NCBI GenBank assembly: GCA_025766275.1
Contig: JAFKAC010000041.1
Location: 62,001 to 126,000, forward strand
Source: Lactarius indigo
Lineage: Eukaryota; Basidiomycota; Agaricomycetes; Russulales; Russulaceae
Length of the DNA stretch: 64,000 nucleotides
Direction of reading: 5' to 3'
The notes under the pieces are model-generated. The model searched no databases and was not told the DNA's origin. It saw only the letters and a list, made by a program, of their open reading frames with translations. How positions within the stretch are numbered: the first letter of the stretch is position 1; each line of letters starts with the position of its first letter. The translations under genes were made by a program, and so were the position numbers. This document shows, in pieces, positions 12,042 through 24,775 of the stretch.

Positions 12042-13606
12042 TGGAGTAGGCAATCGAATAGATTAGGGGGATGAGGGCAGCTCCAGGTAACCTCGGGGTT
12101 TATATGGGCTGAGGTCGCACAGCACACAGGGCCACACAGCACAAGGGTTATTGTACACGGACAAAAAATTACTGTACCTTACAACCAGTTACCGCCATTC
12201 CGGGCCGGACTCCCGTGAACCAAGCCGTAAACGCTGGCAATGGAGTTCAAATATACCAAACATAATTCGCCAGGATAACACTATAACGCTTAATCAAGTG
12301 CCCTACTTACTGTGTACTAAAACAGTGAGGTTACAGCTCCCCTGCTGCGTGTGTTTGTGGCGTGTATAGATGGCTGTGCACGGATAGCGGAGGCTCTGTA
12401 AGTGTCAGGAAAGTGTATGATACGCCAACCCCTGTTCGGCAAATCTGATCTTTCCCCCTAGTCTTTTCACACGCAAGCTGTGTCACGCACACGTAAAGGG
12501 CGAAGGCGAAAAGCAAGAGTATGGAACTTCGTTCGGGGGAATAGCCATATTTGTCGAGGAAAATGCCTCTCCGCCAGCGGCGGAAACATAAGCTCATTTC
12601 GGCCAATGTCCGAGCGACGAGACCCGGATTCGAGACGGAATGATCCAAAAACGAATTAATGTTGCAGACGGCACGCCGTCCATAGGATGTTGGCCAAAGC
12701 GCTCCGTTCCAAATATACGCAAGTATAGAAATAACGAACAGCGGAGGGAGGCGGAGGGAGGATAATGTACAGTTCAGTTCAGTGATTAAGTGCCATGTCG
12801 TTGTGGGTTTATTGGTGGTCTTAAGTTAGGAGGATTCCGATGCCCCAGAGATATAAATACGGAGTGAGAGGGCGGATCTGACGGGGCTTTGATGTTTTGC
12901 GTGGGTGCGAGGCGAGATGCGCTTAACAATTGAGGAAATAGCATTGTCTAATGAGTCACGGTGATGAGAGAAGGGGGCATAATTGGAGCGACGGCCGGTT
13001 GAACGAAGAGGCCATTATCGACACCGGAGCAAACAAGGAGATGAGAATTCCTTTCCCAAACTGGAGTCGTGGAGCCGATTTACAGAAAACCGGATGAGGC
13101 GTGGTTCCATAAAAGTTGTAGAAACTTCAGCTAGCGATGATTCTGGGAACCTATGGGACACGTCAGCCAAGACAGATAACACACTAGAACATAACAAAAG
13201 GCCACTAACTGACGTAAACAAGGTTCGCAAAAAACACGCGTGAGCGCTCGGCGCTCAGCGTGCGTGATAACATGGTTTTCGTAGCCCCAAATCATGGACA
13301 CTGGTGATGGCGGTGACTACAGCGTGTGAAGAAAGCGAGAAGTACAGGTGGAGTCTTCGCTAATGCCACGTGAGCACTCTCTAAAGGTGACGCGTCGTGA
13401 ATTCCGTCTCCTTGCGGCAAAGGGTGACGCTCATTCGAAGGGTGACTCGAATGACTACCCCAAAATGAGTGCACATTGATCGATCTCTGGTGTGATAGGT
13501 CTTTTCCGAGAGGCTGAGTGCATGAAAGACCTGACAGTTGTGAATCCCGAGGATGGCAGAGCCGAATGACATGGGATGAGTCACCCGGGAAGAAGTCGGG
13601 GGGACT
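12042..13606. other. Intergenic, no gene recognised
   Basis: Frames on both strands are short (the longest, 105 codons, is at 12331-12648 on the minus strand) and show no domain or splice-supported extension. The part next to 12041 presumably holds the promoter of the DUF6535 gene. Confidence 0.5.
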
Positions 13607-14495
13607 TCATCTGGTCTGGAAGAGTAGAACAACCGGGCCAATGATGGAAGTGGATGTGAGGAACAACGCTTGCCATACCCCCAGATAGGTTTTAAGGCTG
13701 TCGTATAGGAGCATGGCGAGGCCCACATAGAAGAATGATATCGAGGTACGAAGCACTACTGGTAATAGTTGAGACAACCAGGTGATGCGCAGTTCATCGC
13801 CTTGGTCAGCACTGTCGGGCTCGGCACATCCGTATCGAAGTGCCCATCGCTGTAACGAGGACGCCAGCAGAATGACCGAAAGACTGAGAGCGAGGCTCAA
13901 GAACCAAAGAGAGTTGACCCAAAGAGCCGACCTCGACGGTGAGAATGTGGCCGGATCGGGTGGCATAAAAGGGAGGTCTATCTGCACCCCACTGGCGTTG
14001 GCGAACATTTGGGAGGCTTTTGCAAGATAATACGCCGAGGTTTCGCGCGGGTCCGGCCTGAGTCCTGGGACGGATGCCCCAGTGAATACAGCGACAGTGG
14101 CTGCAAGTAGAGCGGCCTGTAGTTGGCCAAATGAGTATGTCTGTGCGTGAGGAGGCGCAAGATGACCCACAGAAATGATGATATCTTCAGCATCTGCCCT
14201 TCGTCTCCCCGCTATGCTCACTCTTTCCGCCACTGACTTCCGGTATGTGTCGAACGACGACGACGACCCGTCAGCAGAAGTAGATCCTTCATGTAGAGAG
14301 GAGGGACTTGGTGCTGACTGAGACTGAGTTGGCTTTTCGTGAGACTGGGGCTCCACTAGACATATACGCAAGCGGCGATGGAGAGGATATTAGTATAGAT
14401 GAAGATAGCCGACCCAAAGACATACCTGTACTTGATGTAGCCCCCTCTGTACGAATTGATCCAGCATTGATTGTTCTCTCTGTGAAATGAGGCAT
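13607..14495 (-). CDS. Short DUF6535-like membrane protein (272 aa)
   Basis: Two exons, 14495-14426 and 14355-13607, joined by a 70 bp intron (GTATGT...CTAG); the frame is continuous and totals 272 codons. The protein carries the DUF6535 membrane part: a hydrophobic stretch QAALLAATVAVFTG, then SALWVNSLWFLSLALSLSVI and two more near the end. It stops immediately after that, where family members normally continue for hundreds of residues. The usual GILVF-TGLFSA signature is replaced by divergent sequence. It may be a truncated paralogue or a natural short form. The start is uncertain: in-frame ATGs also exist at 14516 and 14558. Confidence 0.65.
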
Positions 14496-14946
14496 TAAAA
14501 GTTGGGACAAGCACATATCGTAGCGACGAGAGAGCCGAAAACTGCCGTTTATAACCATTAATCACGTGACCCTTCGCGGCATTCCGGATCATTGGAGCAC
14601 TAAAGTTAGTCTGATGAGGTGATAAGTGCACAGGGGGTGGTTCCCACAGCAGCAGAGGCACACACCACGCCAAGCACCAAGCGTGAAAATTTACAGGGCA
14701 CACGTTAATGCAAAATTCTAGAAGAGGTAATAAAGATCTAATGTCATATATTATTGCCAAATATTATAAAGGTTATAAGCAAGTCGATATTATTATAAGA
14801 CTCCTTATAATAATTTATAATTTGGATGAATCCGATCTCTGGTGGGCTCGTCCAGTAGGTTATTGGAATGAGAAAGACAAAAATCATTATTAACAACAAT
14901 GTGACTCGCCAAGAACAGCGAACCGATCTACAGTACATACATGCGT
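14496..14946. other. Intergenic, no gene recognised
   Basis: AT-rich around 14700-14900, with only short frames. It lies between the 3' end of the TMEM135-like gene and the start of the short DUF6535-like gene, both on the minus strand. Confidence 0.5.
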
Positions 14947-17281
14947 TCAGTTGGGTCCAATGAATTGGTACAATATCCGCCGCACAAACCCTGACAGGTG
15001 ATGCGGGTCGTTCTTCAAATGAAACGTGAATCAACACGACGAACGACACGAACAAGCAACTCCACAACGAACCTGATATGTGCTCTAAAAGCGAGGCAAA
15101 TCAGGATGAGCAAGATCCGGACCTGCCAAGAAAAAAAAAGCGCACCATGACCATGCCCATACCAATCGCCGTCAACTAGTAAGGGCACACAATAAGCCCT
15201 CCCCACAGCATGGAATAACGATACTCTCACCAGTGCGTTCCCGTGCTTCCCCGTCCGGAACACGAGTCCCTTTCCGCGCGCAGCGACCCACGCACTCTCG
15301 AGGCCCTTCGGGAGCACATACATCGCAAGCTCCCCACGCCGATGTTTCGCCTCCATGAGCACCGAGATACCCGCGAGCAAGCCTCCGAGCCAAAACGAGC
15401 CCTTGGAGACGAGCGCAGAAAGCAACCACGCAGGTACCAGCTTCCGTCCGACGAGCGCACGATGCGCGTTCTGCGCAGCACAATAGTAACCTTGCTGCCC
15501 GTGAGTACCTGTAGGCTATTATTTACGTTATTAACTTACCTTGGTATATGGCGATGAAGGCGCCCAGAAACGAGGCACTGCGTATGGTGCCCCAGCTCGC
15601 TCGCAGTGCCATGGCTTTCGGCGCGTGAACGACCGCCTTGCGCTTGAAGAGCAGCATCGGCACGACGTGCAACGCGCCGTATATCGGCAACGTCCACCGG
15701 AAGACGGTGAAGAAGCGCTCAATCGGAGTGTATGCGCAGCTGGCGACGTGTGGGTGCGAAGCCGCGCATGGGCCATATGGCGGCTGCGCCGCACGCCAGA
15801 GGTCTATAGCGGTGGCGTTTGCTGGGTGCAGGTCCTTGGTTGGGTCAGCGGAGGTTATACTGAGATGGTGAGGGGACATACGGGGCGCGCGATGATTCGC
15901 TCCAAATCCACCAGGTCGAAAGTGCGCGCTCGAACCATGTCACGGTTAATCGAAACGGCCTCCTTGGGGATCTGTCCTGCCGCGTTTATCCTGTGCGTTC
16001 GACAAAAAGGTCTAGATGGCTTCAGCAGGGCAGGTCTGTTGGCGACGCACCAGGTCGTATACGACTTTGGGAGCGTGTCGGGACGCAGCAGAAAGCCATA
16101 CATGATTTGGGCACATCTTCCAGAAACATCAAAGGGGGCGTAAGAAGCCGCATCTGAGACGAGAACTCACGAGAGCGCGAAGACGAGGACGTCCCCGTGC
16201 GGAACTCGGAATCCGTGCTTCTCGGAATAAGCATTGTAAGAACCTTGAAGGCCGCTACACATCGAAAATGCAAAATTCTTGAGTTTCAGAAGTAGGACAA
16301 ATTGTACAGAGGGCACTTGCCGGACGAATAGCTGCTGCGCGATAGCCTTGCGCCGCGATGGGTTCTCAAATGATATCGCGATGCCACCGGCGACAGCACC
16401 AGCCACGATCGAATGCCACCGAGCCGACCTTCGGCGTAGCCAGGTCTGATGCACTTGTGCAACGAAGGAGAGGCGTGCTTCCCTCTTCCTGGCGGCCGGA
16501 GTGATATCGATCGGAGAATGAGACTCGACGGCAAGTCGGGACAGCTCATCGATTGACGAGTCGTCGTCGTCGTCATCATCATCAGAGTCCGAAGATGAAA
16601 AAAGCTTTTTGACAAAGTTGCGCAGATTGAGGGAGATGGGGACGTTCGCAGGGAAGAGCAGGGGGAACGCGTTGAGAAGGATTCGGTATATTGCGACAAA
16701 GCCCCCTGGGAAAACCCATTCAAGTCAGCAATCTACCAGTCGGCAAACGTGAGAAAACCCAGCAGACCAATCATAGTGCCGAATCGGATGGAGTCCTGTC
16801 CGAACAACGCATGTCGTACGAGAGAAATGCGCGTCCTCCTGGGGCAAATACCGTTAATACGTGGCACAAGTTACCAGAGAATCATTGCTGAAGACGGACC
16901 GAGGCACCTTCCCAATACGTGCCAAGAGAAGAATGAGATTGACTCCAGAGCGAATGGCAAAAGCGAGGGTCCCAGCACCTGGAAAGATTATGCGTCTAGA
17001 AGAGAGGATGCATGGTACGAGGACGTACGGAGACCTCCTCCAGTGCCGTGCTCGAGACACTCCCAGAGATCGTGGACCTCGACAGCCGGCTCACCCCGGT
17101 CCCGCCAAACCATCCTGCGTGCCTCTCGGAGACGCTCCTCATAGTTGGCGAGGACGACGAGGTTGTCAAAAGAGGCTACTGTATAGCGCCGTGGAATGGG
17201 CCTGCGGGGGGGCACGTTTTGAAGGGAAGGTTCTGGCTCCCCACCAGCACCAGGCGACGACGGTGGAACTGAGGTGGTCAT
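14947..17281 (-). CDS. TMEM135-like integral membrane protein (598 aa, 11 exons)
   Basis: Homologue of the Tim17-related TMEM135 family (mitochondrial/peroxisomal membrane proteins in animals). Exons: 17281-17029, 16978-16900, 16838-16759, 16705-16321, 16254-16171, 16116-15882, 15834-15540, 15508-15231, 15175-15146, 15084-15073 and 15012-14947. They total 1797 bp and every junction is phase-consistent. Family-like stretches are LAFAIRSGVNLILLLARIGK near residue 90, a Gly/Ala segment (IVAGAVAGGIAISFE) near 225, CAQIMYGFLLRPDTLPKSY near 290, and a C-terminal GNALLTAIGMGMVM followed by LSGFVRRILYQFIGPN. An acidic aspartate run lies near residue 165. Oddities: one GC-AG intron (16320-16255), a 31 bp intron (15539-15509), weak donors at 16899 and 16758, and a 12 bp exon. 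An in-frame ATG at 17356 is an alternative start. Confidence 0.85.
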
Positions 17282-17518
17282 GGACAAGTTATATTGGAGC
17301 AGTCGAGGAACCGACTTGTGCCGGAAACGTTTCAAGGCCGGCCATGGTAACTTCAATTACTGTAATAGTAACTTCCTGCACCGGCGTCAATATGGGCGCC
17401 AGTCTTTGTACAGAGTACACTGTATTTGAAAAGCTAGCCTCGCCTGCCACTAGCCCGTATTCAGTGATCGATGCAAATGAGTTGCTCAGAAAAGTGACTA
17501 CCATTATCGCGCCTGTAT

Positions 17519-20226
17519 TCACCTCTTTAAATCATCCAATAATTCCACCAACCTCGACCACTCAGGCTCGTCCTCAAAGTCCTTCGTCCGGCCCATGAAC
17601 GTCCGCACGATGCTTCTTGCCTGCAGCGTCCACTTAGACCCCTCGACCTTCGGCCCATAATTAACAAGCACCCCACAGATCTCCTCCACCTCCCGCACGC
17701 CCTCACGCCAGCGCTCTACATCCGTCTCTCCAGCCTCCATCTGGCTCGCAACGCCAGCGCGGTACGCTTCGAGGTACGCTTCGAGCGCCTCGGGGAGCTT
17801 GCCCTGCGCGACAAGGAGCCTCGCACGGGCACGGAAGACGCGCGGCGAGGACACGCGCGGGAGCAACACGCGCACGAAGAGGTCTTCGACGCGCCGCAGC
17901 AGCGCGCGGCCCTCGTTCGGGCTCTGAGTGCTGTTGCTTTCTTCGGGCGGGGCGCGCGTCGCGGCGTCGACGAGACGGTCGAGAACGTCCGCGTCGACGC
18001 TCTCGGCGCCCACTTTTGCCGCGCGTTCTTCGACGACGCGTCCGAGCGCGCGACAGGCCTCCGAGAGCTCGCCAACGTCCATCGCAACGATCGTGTAGTT
18101 CGTCCACATGCGCCAGTTCTCGTAGTGGAACTTGAGGCCCTGTTTGAGGGCGCGAAACGCGAGCATTTTATTTTCAAAGGGGATCTGCGCGGCCTGCTCT
18201 GCATTCAAAGACGGCTCCTGTGTTTTCTCTCTCTTTGAGATGTTTAAAATATTGGCGCGGGGAGTGGACTTACCTCCTCCTTTTGTTGGCCCTGAACGCG
18301 GCCCATGCGGAGATACACGCTCGCGAGGTTATTCCAACTCTCCGCATCCTCGTCGTCAATCGTCACACAGCGCGCGAACGCCTCACGTGCGCCCTCCCAG
18401 TCCTGCTCACGGATACACGCGCAGCCAAGCACGAACCACGAGCGTGCATACAGCGGGTTGATCGCGACAGCGCGGCGCAGACACCGCGCCGCCTCTGCAA
18501 ACTCGTCCCGCGCAAAGTAGTGTCCGCCAAGCGAGCGCATGGCGCGCCCGGACGTCTCGTGCGACACTTCCCACGCGCGCTCGAAATGCTCGCGGGAGCG
18601 CTCAGGCTCGAGCTCCCCAAGCAGACACCACAAGCGCGCCTCGCGCGCAGCGTCGAGAGCGTCACGGCGCAAAACACTAGACGCTTTCCCGCGCGCACGC
18701 ACGGCGTCGGCTTCTTCCCGTCTGCCCGCGAGCAAGTCGCGCACGACGTTGAGCGCCGTATCGCGCCGCTCGATAGCCTGCCAGCACCTGACGGCCTCCT
18801 CCCACATCTCGAGGCGCTCGAATATCTCCAGTGCGGACTTGACGACGCCGAGTGCGAGGAATCGACGTGCGAGCTCGCGCTCAAGCTCCCATTTGCTGGG
18901 TAGCGGGAGAGAATGTAGCCAGCGGAGACGGAGGGGGGGGGCCGCGTCTGCGGTGGGCATCTGGTCTACGAGGGCTTGGAGCTGGAGCGTGGCGCGCTCG
19001 ACGGTGCGCGTGCGGTGTGCTTCGAGGCGTGAGCGGAGGAGGAGCGCCATGGTATGTACGGACCAGTTCTCGGGGTGCGAGATGACGCGCGCGACGTACG
19101 GAGACATCTGCTCTGTCGTGAGCCCGTGCGCGGGCGAGGTGTTGCGTACGTTGAGGCAGAGCGAGAGGAGGACGCACTGGTCGAGTGGATGGAGCGGCGG
19201 CTGGTTCGCAGGGTCGAGGTGGCCGAGGTGCGAGTTCGGGGCTGTGGGGTCCGACGAGGTGAACTCGGTCTGCTCTAGGAGCGTGTCGTCGTTGAGCGCG
19301 AGAGTCTCCGGCAGCTGTTTTGCCGACTCGACTCGCATGGCTCCTTCTACTACCACCTTCTCCCCATCCTGTGGCCTGCTCTCCGCAAGCAGCACGAGCT
19401 GAGTAAGATCCGTCTGCTGGAACTTCGTGCGTCTCCCCAGCGCGCCCGTAAGCTCATACCTAAGACCCGTCGCGCGCGCCGCCTTGACGAAGCACTCGAG
19501 CGCAGCACGATCATTCGTCACGTGGTGCTCCAGCAAGCCTTGCTCGAGCCAGAGGCGGCCTACAAGGCGCGGCTCGTCTGCATACGCATCTACGAGGGCG
19601 TCGAGCGGCGCAAGCACGTCGCGCGGTACGGGCACGGGCTCAGCAAGGAGCTGCTGATGGACGGCCCACGCGCGCACGCGCCACCAGTGGGCGGAATGTG
19701 CGTGGTGGAAGGGTCGCGCGGAGAGGAGGAGCAGCGCGAGGCGGAAGAGGAAGACCGCGCGTGCGAGGTGATACGCTGGCTCGCCTGCGCAGGCGAGCTC
19801 GGCGACGGCTTTGTGCTGCAGGGTCTCGGGGGTGAGCGTGGGGTGCTTGTTGTCGTCGGGGAGGAGTAGGGAAAGAGGGGGGTCGAGGGCCGGGTCGAGA
19901 TCTGGACCTGTCCAGTTTGCCTGCAAGAAGGCGTGGAGACAGGCGATGGCCGTGAGTAGACGCACGAGTTCTTCCTCGTATTCCCCGCCGACCGACGGCG
20001 CAGAGAAGTCAAACCAGCTCGTTATCGGTTGGGAGATATCGTTTAGGGCTTCGGCGTTAAGTGTGAGTATCGAGCGAGCGAGGGGTGAGAATAGGGCCGC
20101 CTTGAAATCGCCATCTAGGACTTGTTTGCAGAGCCGCGCGATAACGTTCTGAGAAGGATCGCCTGCTTGTTCCCTCCACTGGCCGTCTAATAGCGATCTC
20201 TGGAGCTGCTCGCCGTCGAAACTCAT
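17519..20226 (-). CDS. TTC27/Emw1-like tetratricopeptide repeat protein (883 aa)
   Basis: Two exons, 20226-18274 and 18217-17519, with a 56 bp intron (GTAAGT...ACACAG) joining QGQQKEE to EPSLNAEQAAQIPFENKM. Length and layout fit the TTC27 (animal) / Emw1 (yeast) family. The long helical N-terminal half is followed by TPR units between about residues 480 and 720, for example EIFERLEMWEEAVRCW, YFARDEFAEAARCLRRAVAI and ALKQGLKFHYENWRMW. The block around the intron, with AESWNNLASVYLRMG and then NEKM-like residues, is the most conserved part of the family. Yeast Emw1 is essential and linked to cell-wall integrity; the molecular role is not settled. The C terminus is Arg/Glu-rich. The locus is very GC-rich, so other frames stay open by chance. 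Confidence 0.88.
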
Positions 20227-20464
20227 CGTGGCTCGGAAGATATTCCTATATCAAGACAAGTTCTGATAACCGTGCTAAATTACATTAAAAGGGTGTGGGA
20301 AACTAATTTGTACGGTGGACGCATCCAGAAAAACACATAGACATAGGGGAAAGGAGTGTGGTGTGAAGGAAGTGAAAGAAAGTCTAATCAAAAGCGTCCA
20401 CCGTCATGCTCAATTCGTTGATCGATCTAAAATCCGTGGTGCAGGATCATCATTCGTGTACGCG

Positions 20465-23400
20465 CTAGACGGGAACAACGAACGGGCCTGCCTGCATCGA
20501 ACCCTCCCCGATCGACTGCAAGATCATTTTTCGCTTGTCGTCCCACGCGCGAAGTGCCTTGAGTAGTTGGATGATCTTGTCCCGCTTGCCCTGCCGCACG
20601 TCGTTGATGCTGACCGTGCCCATCTTGACGTCGTTGTCGAGTAAAAAGTCAAATAGAGTAAAGAGACCCTCGAGCTTGTCGTCGTCGTCATTGCCACGCC
20701 CACGCCCACGTGGAAATGCATTGTCGGGGACCGTTGAGCTTCTCAACCCTTTAATCGACTCCGCGATGCGCAGAAGTTCGAGCCCTCCGCAAATGGAATG
20801 TGTGGAGTCGATCTGCAACGTGCTTGGCAGATGGTTATTTGCCCACTCGATAAGGTCCGGGTCTAAAGACGGATGCTGTTTTGTGACACAAATAAGAAAA
20901 GGATTCGAAGCGTGACAGAGAAGGGGGAAGAAAACAAGCGTGGGTATAGAGCTTAAAATAACCTAAGAGAATAGATTTGCGATGCGTACTTCAGACATGG
21001 AACCCTTCTTTCTCAACTCTCGTGGTGGCCGCACAGGAGGAGCCTGCATCTTAGGGCTCGGCGACTGACTGGAAGGACCTACCGCCTCGAGCTCGTTGAA
21101 AAACGATTCTACTCGCGGCCTGCCGTTCGCGCTTTGCGGCGGTGAAGCGGCCGGCATACCCATTAGGATCTCGGCGTCACGCGTCGATAGCTGGTTGGTG
21201 TTCTCGCGCCTCATGGCTCGTTGCGTTGCAGCCCGGGCAGTCGGTGACGGAGGGCGAGGTGCCGGGTTCATGGCCTGCGCTACCGCCAACGGAATCGTTG
21301 GGATATTCACAGAAGATACCACCGGCTCTGCACGTTCGTTAGATGTTGTCCTAAATATATCAAGGTACGAGACGCACTCGTGTAATCGCGATCGATCGTG
21401 GCCTTCATGAGTGCCTTCATCCATTCGCGGATGACTACTTGTTCATGCGAGCTGAAACAGTAGGTACGATCTGTCTCATGGGACAGCTTGAACCCATATC
21501 TCCCGGGGTCGACGTTCTCATCAGAGATAATACGATAGCCAACGATATTGACATATCCCTTGATCTTTGTCTCCTGCGAAGTTAGACGTGAGATAAGTCC
21601 GCACGACACCAACCGCGTGACACCCACCGATTGGGCGTTACTCTTAAGCCAGTACAAGTGGGGTCCCTTGAGCACAAAGTACCGGTTTTTCCACGTGTTG
21701 TAGTGTTCGCCTTTCTTGCGCATCCAACCATTATGATCGGGCGTGCCGATCTGAGCCAAGATGTTCTGACCTGTTTTGAGTGTGCTGGACTCTGTGCTAG
21801 TGCGAAGTGGCGCATCTGAGGCCGAATGAGTACGTTTCCGCAAGAGGGAAGGGTCCTTCTTGTCTTTCGAGCCGCCGGAGTCCTTCGACTCACGTTTCTC
21901 ACGTTTCCTGTCCTCTTTCACGAAGAGCGCCGTGTGCGAGTCACCTGGAGATGAGCGCGTGGAACTCTTTCGATGGCTCCCGCTATGATATAGGCGGGAC
22001 AGCGAGAGGGGATTACGCTCGGACGGCGCCTCATCCACGGTCCTGTACATATGCCTATTCAGTAAGATGACGATGATGTAATGACGGCATGGCTTACGAC
22101 GCAGAATAACGCGGGGGCGGCTTGCGTGACTTGCCCAACGTCCCTACAAACGTGCTTCCAAAGATACTCAACCGTGAGTTCTCGCGGTTCGCGTCCAAAC
22201 TGCGCTTGCGCCGTTCGTGCCGTGGTCGGCTGCCTTCGCTGAGTTGGCTGCTGTCTGAACGTGGGGTCGTCACTTCTTTCGAAATGCGCGACGACGGTAA
22301 TTTCCCCGTCGACGATGTTGAGTTCTGTCGGCCGAAAAACTGGCCGCGGTTCTTGGTAGTAAAGTTTTTCGTATCGCTCTGCCGGGAAGATCATCAGAAT
22401 CGAAGGAACAATTACAAATGACAGCACAGGACGACCCACGTCACTAAGTACCGCGCGTTCCTCTTCTTCTTCTTGCTCCACGGCGATAGCTTTAGCGTTA
22501 GCGCCGAGTGCTCCGTCACTGGGAGATAACGAGAGTTGCGTAGGCCTTCCCTTCTGCAGTCAAAATGACCATCAGTCACGTCACTTGGGCGCACAGCCAC
22601 CAAAATGCCACCTACCACGGGCTTGCCCTGTCCAACCCCGGGAATAAGCGAGGCCGGGATTCCAAGCCCTAGGCCAATCGTCGCACTACTGTTATTTTCC
22701 TTGTCCAAACTCGTCCGCACACCGGGGTCCGAGTTCTGGTGCGCAGAGTCCGGGGTCACTGCGGCGAGGCCCGAATCGGGGGAGCTGTCGGGACTAACAA
22801 GGTTCTGACCCGCGGAGTCTAGTGACGAGGAATTCAGTACAGTCCCCAAAGGGGGGAATGGGCTGCCTTGGGAGTACGATCCAGGGCGCGTAGGTTGATC
22901 TGCCGAAGACATCACGCTTGGAGGACGCCGCAATTCTGTGATAGCATTTGCAATACGCATGCGTTTTCCATAGGCCATGATCCCAATCTCGGATTTAAGC
23001 ACGTTGACGTCGAGATCGAGCAAGACATCTCCCGTAATCTCTTGCTCGGCGAACTTTCTGCACGAGTCTTCATCAAAGCCTTTGGAACGTAACCAGTCGA
23101 GCACCTCTTCCACGGTCCAGTCGGCAGGGTGGACATGTCGCGGCCTTTGGTCAGTGGTGCGAATGCCTAGTAATAGGGGTGAAGTGGCCGTGGCACGTGT
23201 AGAAGAAGTGGCGCTGCCAAAAGAATAGCCGTGGCGATGACCCGTCGCAGATGCTGCAGGGGAAGGAAGAACGCCAGCAGCCTCTTTTAAACTCAAAGTT
23301 TGGGTTTTTGAAGGGAAGAGCAACTGTGCCGAGGAGGGATGGCTCGGCGCGTCAGTGCCATTTGTGGAGATCTCCTTGGAGATTCCGCGGCGATCTGGTG

Positions 23401-24775
23401 ACACAGGGGTCGGAAGAAATGTGTTTCTTTCAGTCTGGGGAAGGGGAAACGACGGTTGGGTGGCTGTCGAGGCACCCGCTTCAGTTGCGGTATCCTCGGC
23501 AAAATCGGATTCGGGTCGAGTTGCAGGGGAAGGCACAATGTAACTTTCAGAGGGTTGGATTGACGATGAATCGGAGAAACGACGGCCGTTAACTGGAGGG
23601 TGAGGGGAGGCTGTGTCTTCCTCGTCCTCTTCGGGAATATGTGAGTGACGCCGGAGATGACCATTGGAAAGAGCGTCGCCCTCGTCTCCGCTGTCATCGC
23701 TCATTTCGACATCAATCGGCGGGATAGTAGATCGGGTGGGGGCGCGAATCTCGGCAGACTCACGAGCGGCCTGCTCCTCAGCAGCCATTTTCGCGTTTTC
23801 TGCAAGTTTCTGTCTTGCGGTCTTGTGCCAGTCTTCGCCGTCCGCGTCAGTGTCGGTGTCGTGGTCGGTTGACTCACCACGTGTGCTAGAAAAGGTGAAG
23901 CTACGGGAGCCGTCAAAGTCGTCCTTGTGGCCGAGTTGTTCGATGGCTTTTTGGACGTCGGTCATTGTAGCGCGCATGACCTCTCCATTGCTCTTTGTAG
24001 TGGTGTGATCTGGATGCGCGTCCCCGTTGGTAATTGGGGAGGAAGAATCCTCGTGCAGAGATTGAAATGGTTCGGGTTCGGGGATGGGAAGAGAAGATAC
24101 CGGAGATGGAACGCTGTCGGATAGCACCGGGGCAGGTGTCGAAGATGCGGATATAACCGCGGGAGGGGGTTCAGAAGTGGGAGGAGCAGGTTGGGTGTAG
24201 CTTTCTGGGAAGAGGCCGACCTTCCCGGCTAAATTACGACCCTGGAAGGATGATAAAGGAACCCAAATCAGCCATTGCCGCAAGCGGTGAAAGAGGGGCA
24301 TGAATCGGTTAAGTGGAGAGCGGGGAATTAGGGTCAGGGAAGGTCTGCGTATGGATGAATCGATAATCAACAAGGAGAGTAAAGAGGAGGGGGAGGGGCG
24401 GAAGGAGGGTCACGAGGAGGGGGGTTCGTTGGGAGCATCTGTATGGAGCCCCAAGCCAGGATGAAACGTCTACTCAAAGGTAAAAAAGGATGGGCGTATT
24501 GCAGAGAACGTAATAGAAGATAGTGAATTTCGGGCACGCGAGCAGCCTCGAGAAAGAAATGAGGGTGCGCTGAGCTGAAAAGACCACGAATTCGAGGCGT
24601 AGGGGTCCGGGTAATTGATAATGGACGAGCGCAAAGAGCGGAAACACACCTGCCACCAGCCATCTTCATATTGTTCGTCTCTCTCGACTACTTCTATGCG
24701 CTCTCCGGCACGGAAAGGGATTTCGTCGTCGTGCTCTGGGACAAAGTCGTGTCGAGCGTAAACGTATTCGACCAT
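20465..24775 (-). CDS. BOI1/BOI2-like polarity scaffold: SH3-SAM-PH plus C-terminal CH-like domain (1190 aa)
   Basis: Seven exons: 24775-24650, 24241-22616, 22553-22440, 22378-22098, 22054-21378, 21327-20990 and 20875-20465, totalling 3573 bp with all phases consistent. Intron 1 is 408 bp and the last is 114 bp; the others are 43-62 bp. Domains: SH3 at residues 1-58, split by intron 1 (ARHDFVPEHDDEIPF...DGWWQ then GRNLAGKVGLFPESY); SAM at about 412-480 (DWTVEEVLDWLRSKGFDEDS); PH at about 820-940 (NGWMRKKGEHYNTWKNRYFV...WMKALMKA). Between them lie long Ser/Pro-rich linkers. The last 140 residues (DPDLIEWANNHLPSTL...VKMGTVSINDVRQGKRDKI) look like a calponin homology domain. Yeast Boi1/Boi2 bind Bem1, Cdc42 and phosphoinositides at growth sites; a similar cortical role is inferred. 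An alternative donor exists at 22618. Confidence 0.88.

Noticed and set aside
18539..19402. Plus-strand frame of 287 codons
   Set aside because: Antisense to the GC-rich TTC27-like gene; Ser/Arg-rich and typical of a shadow frame.
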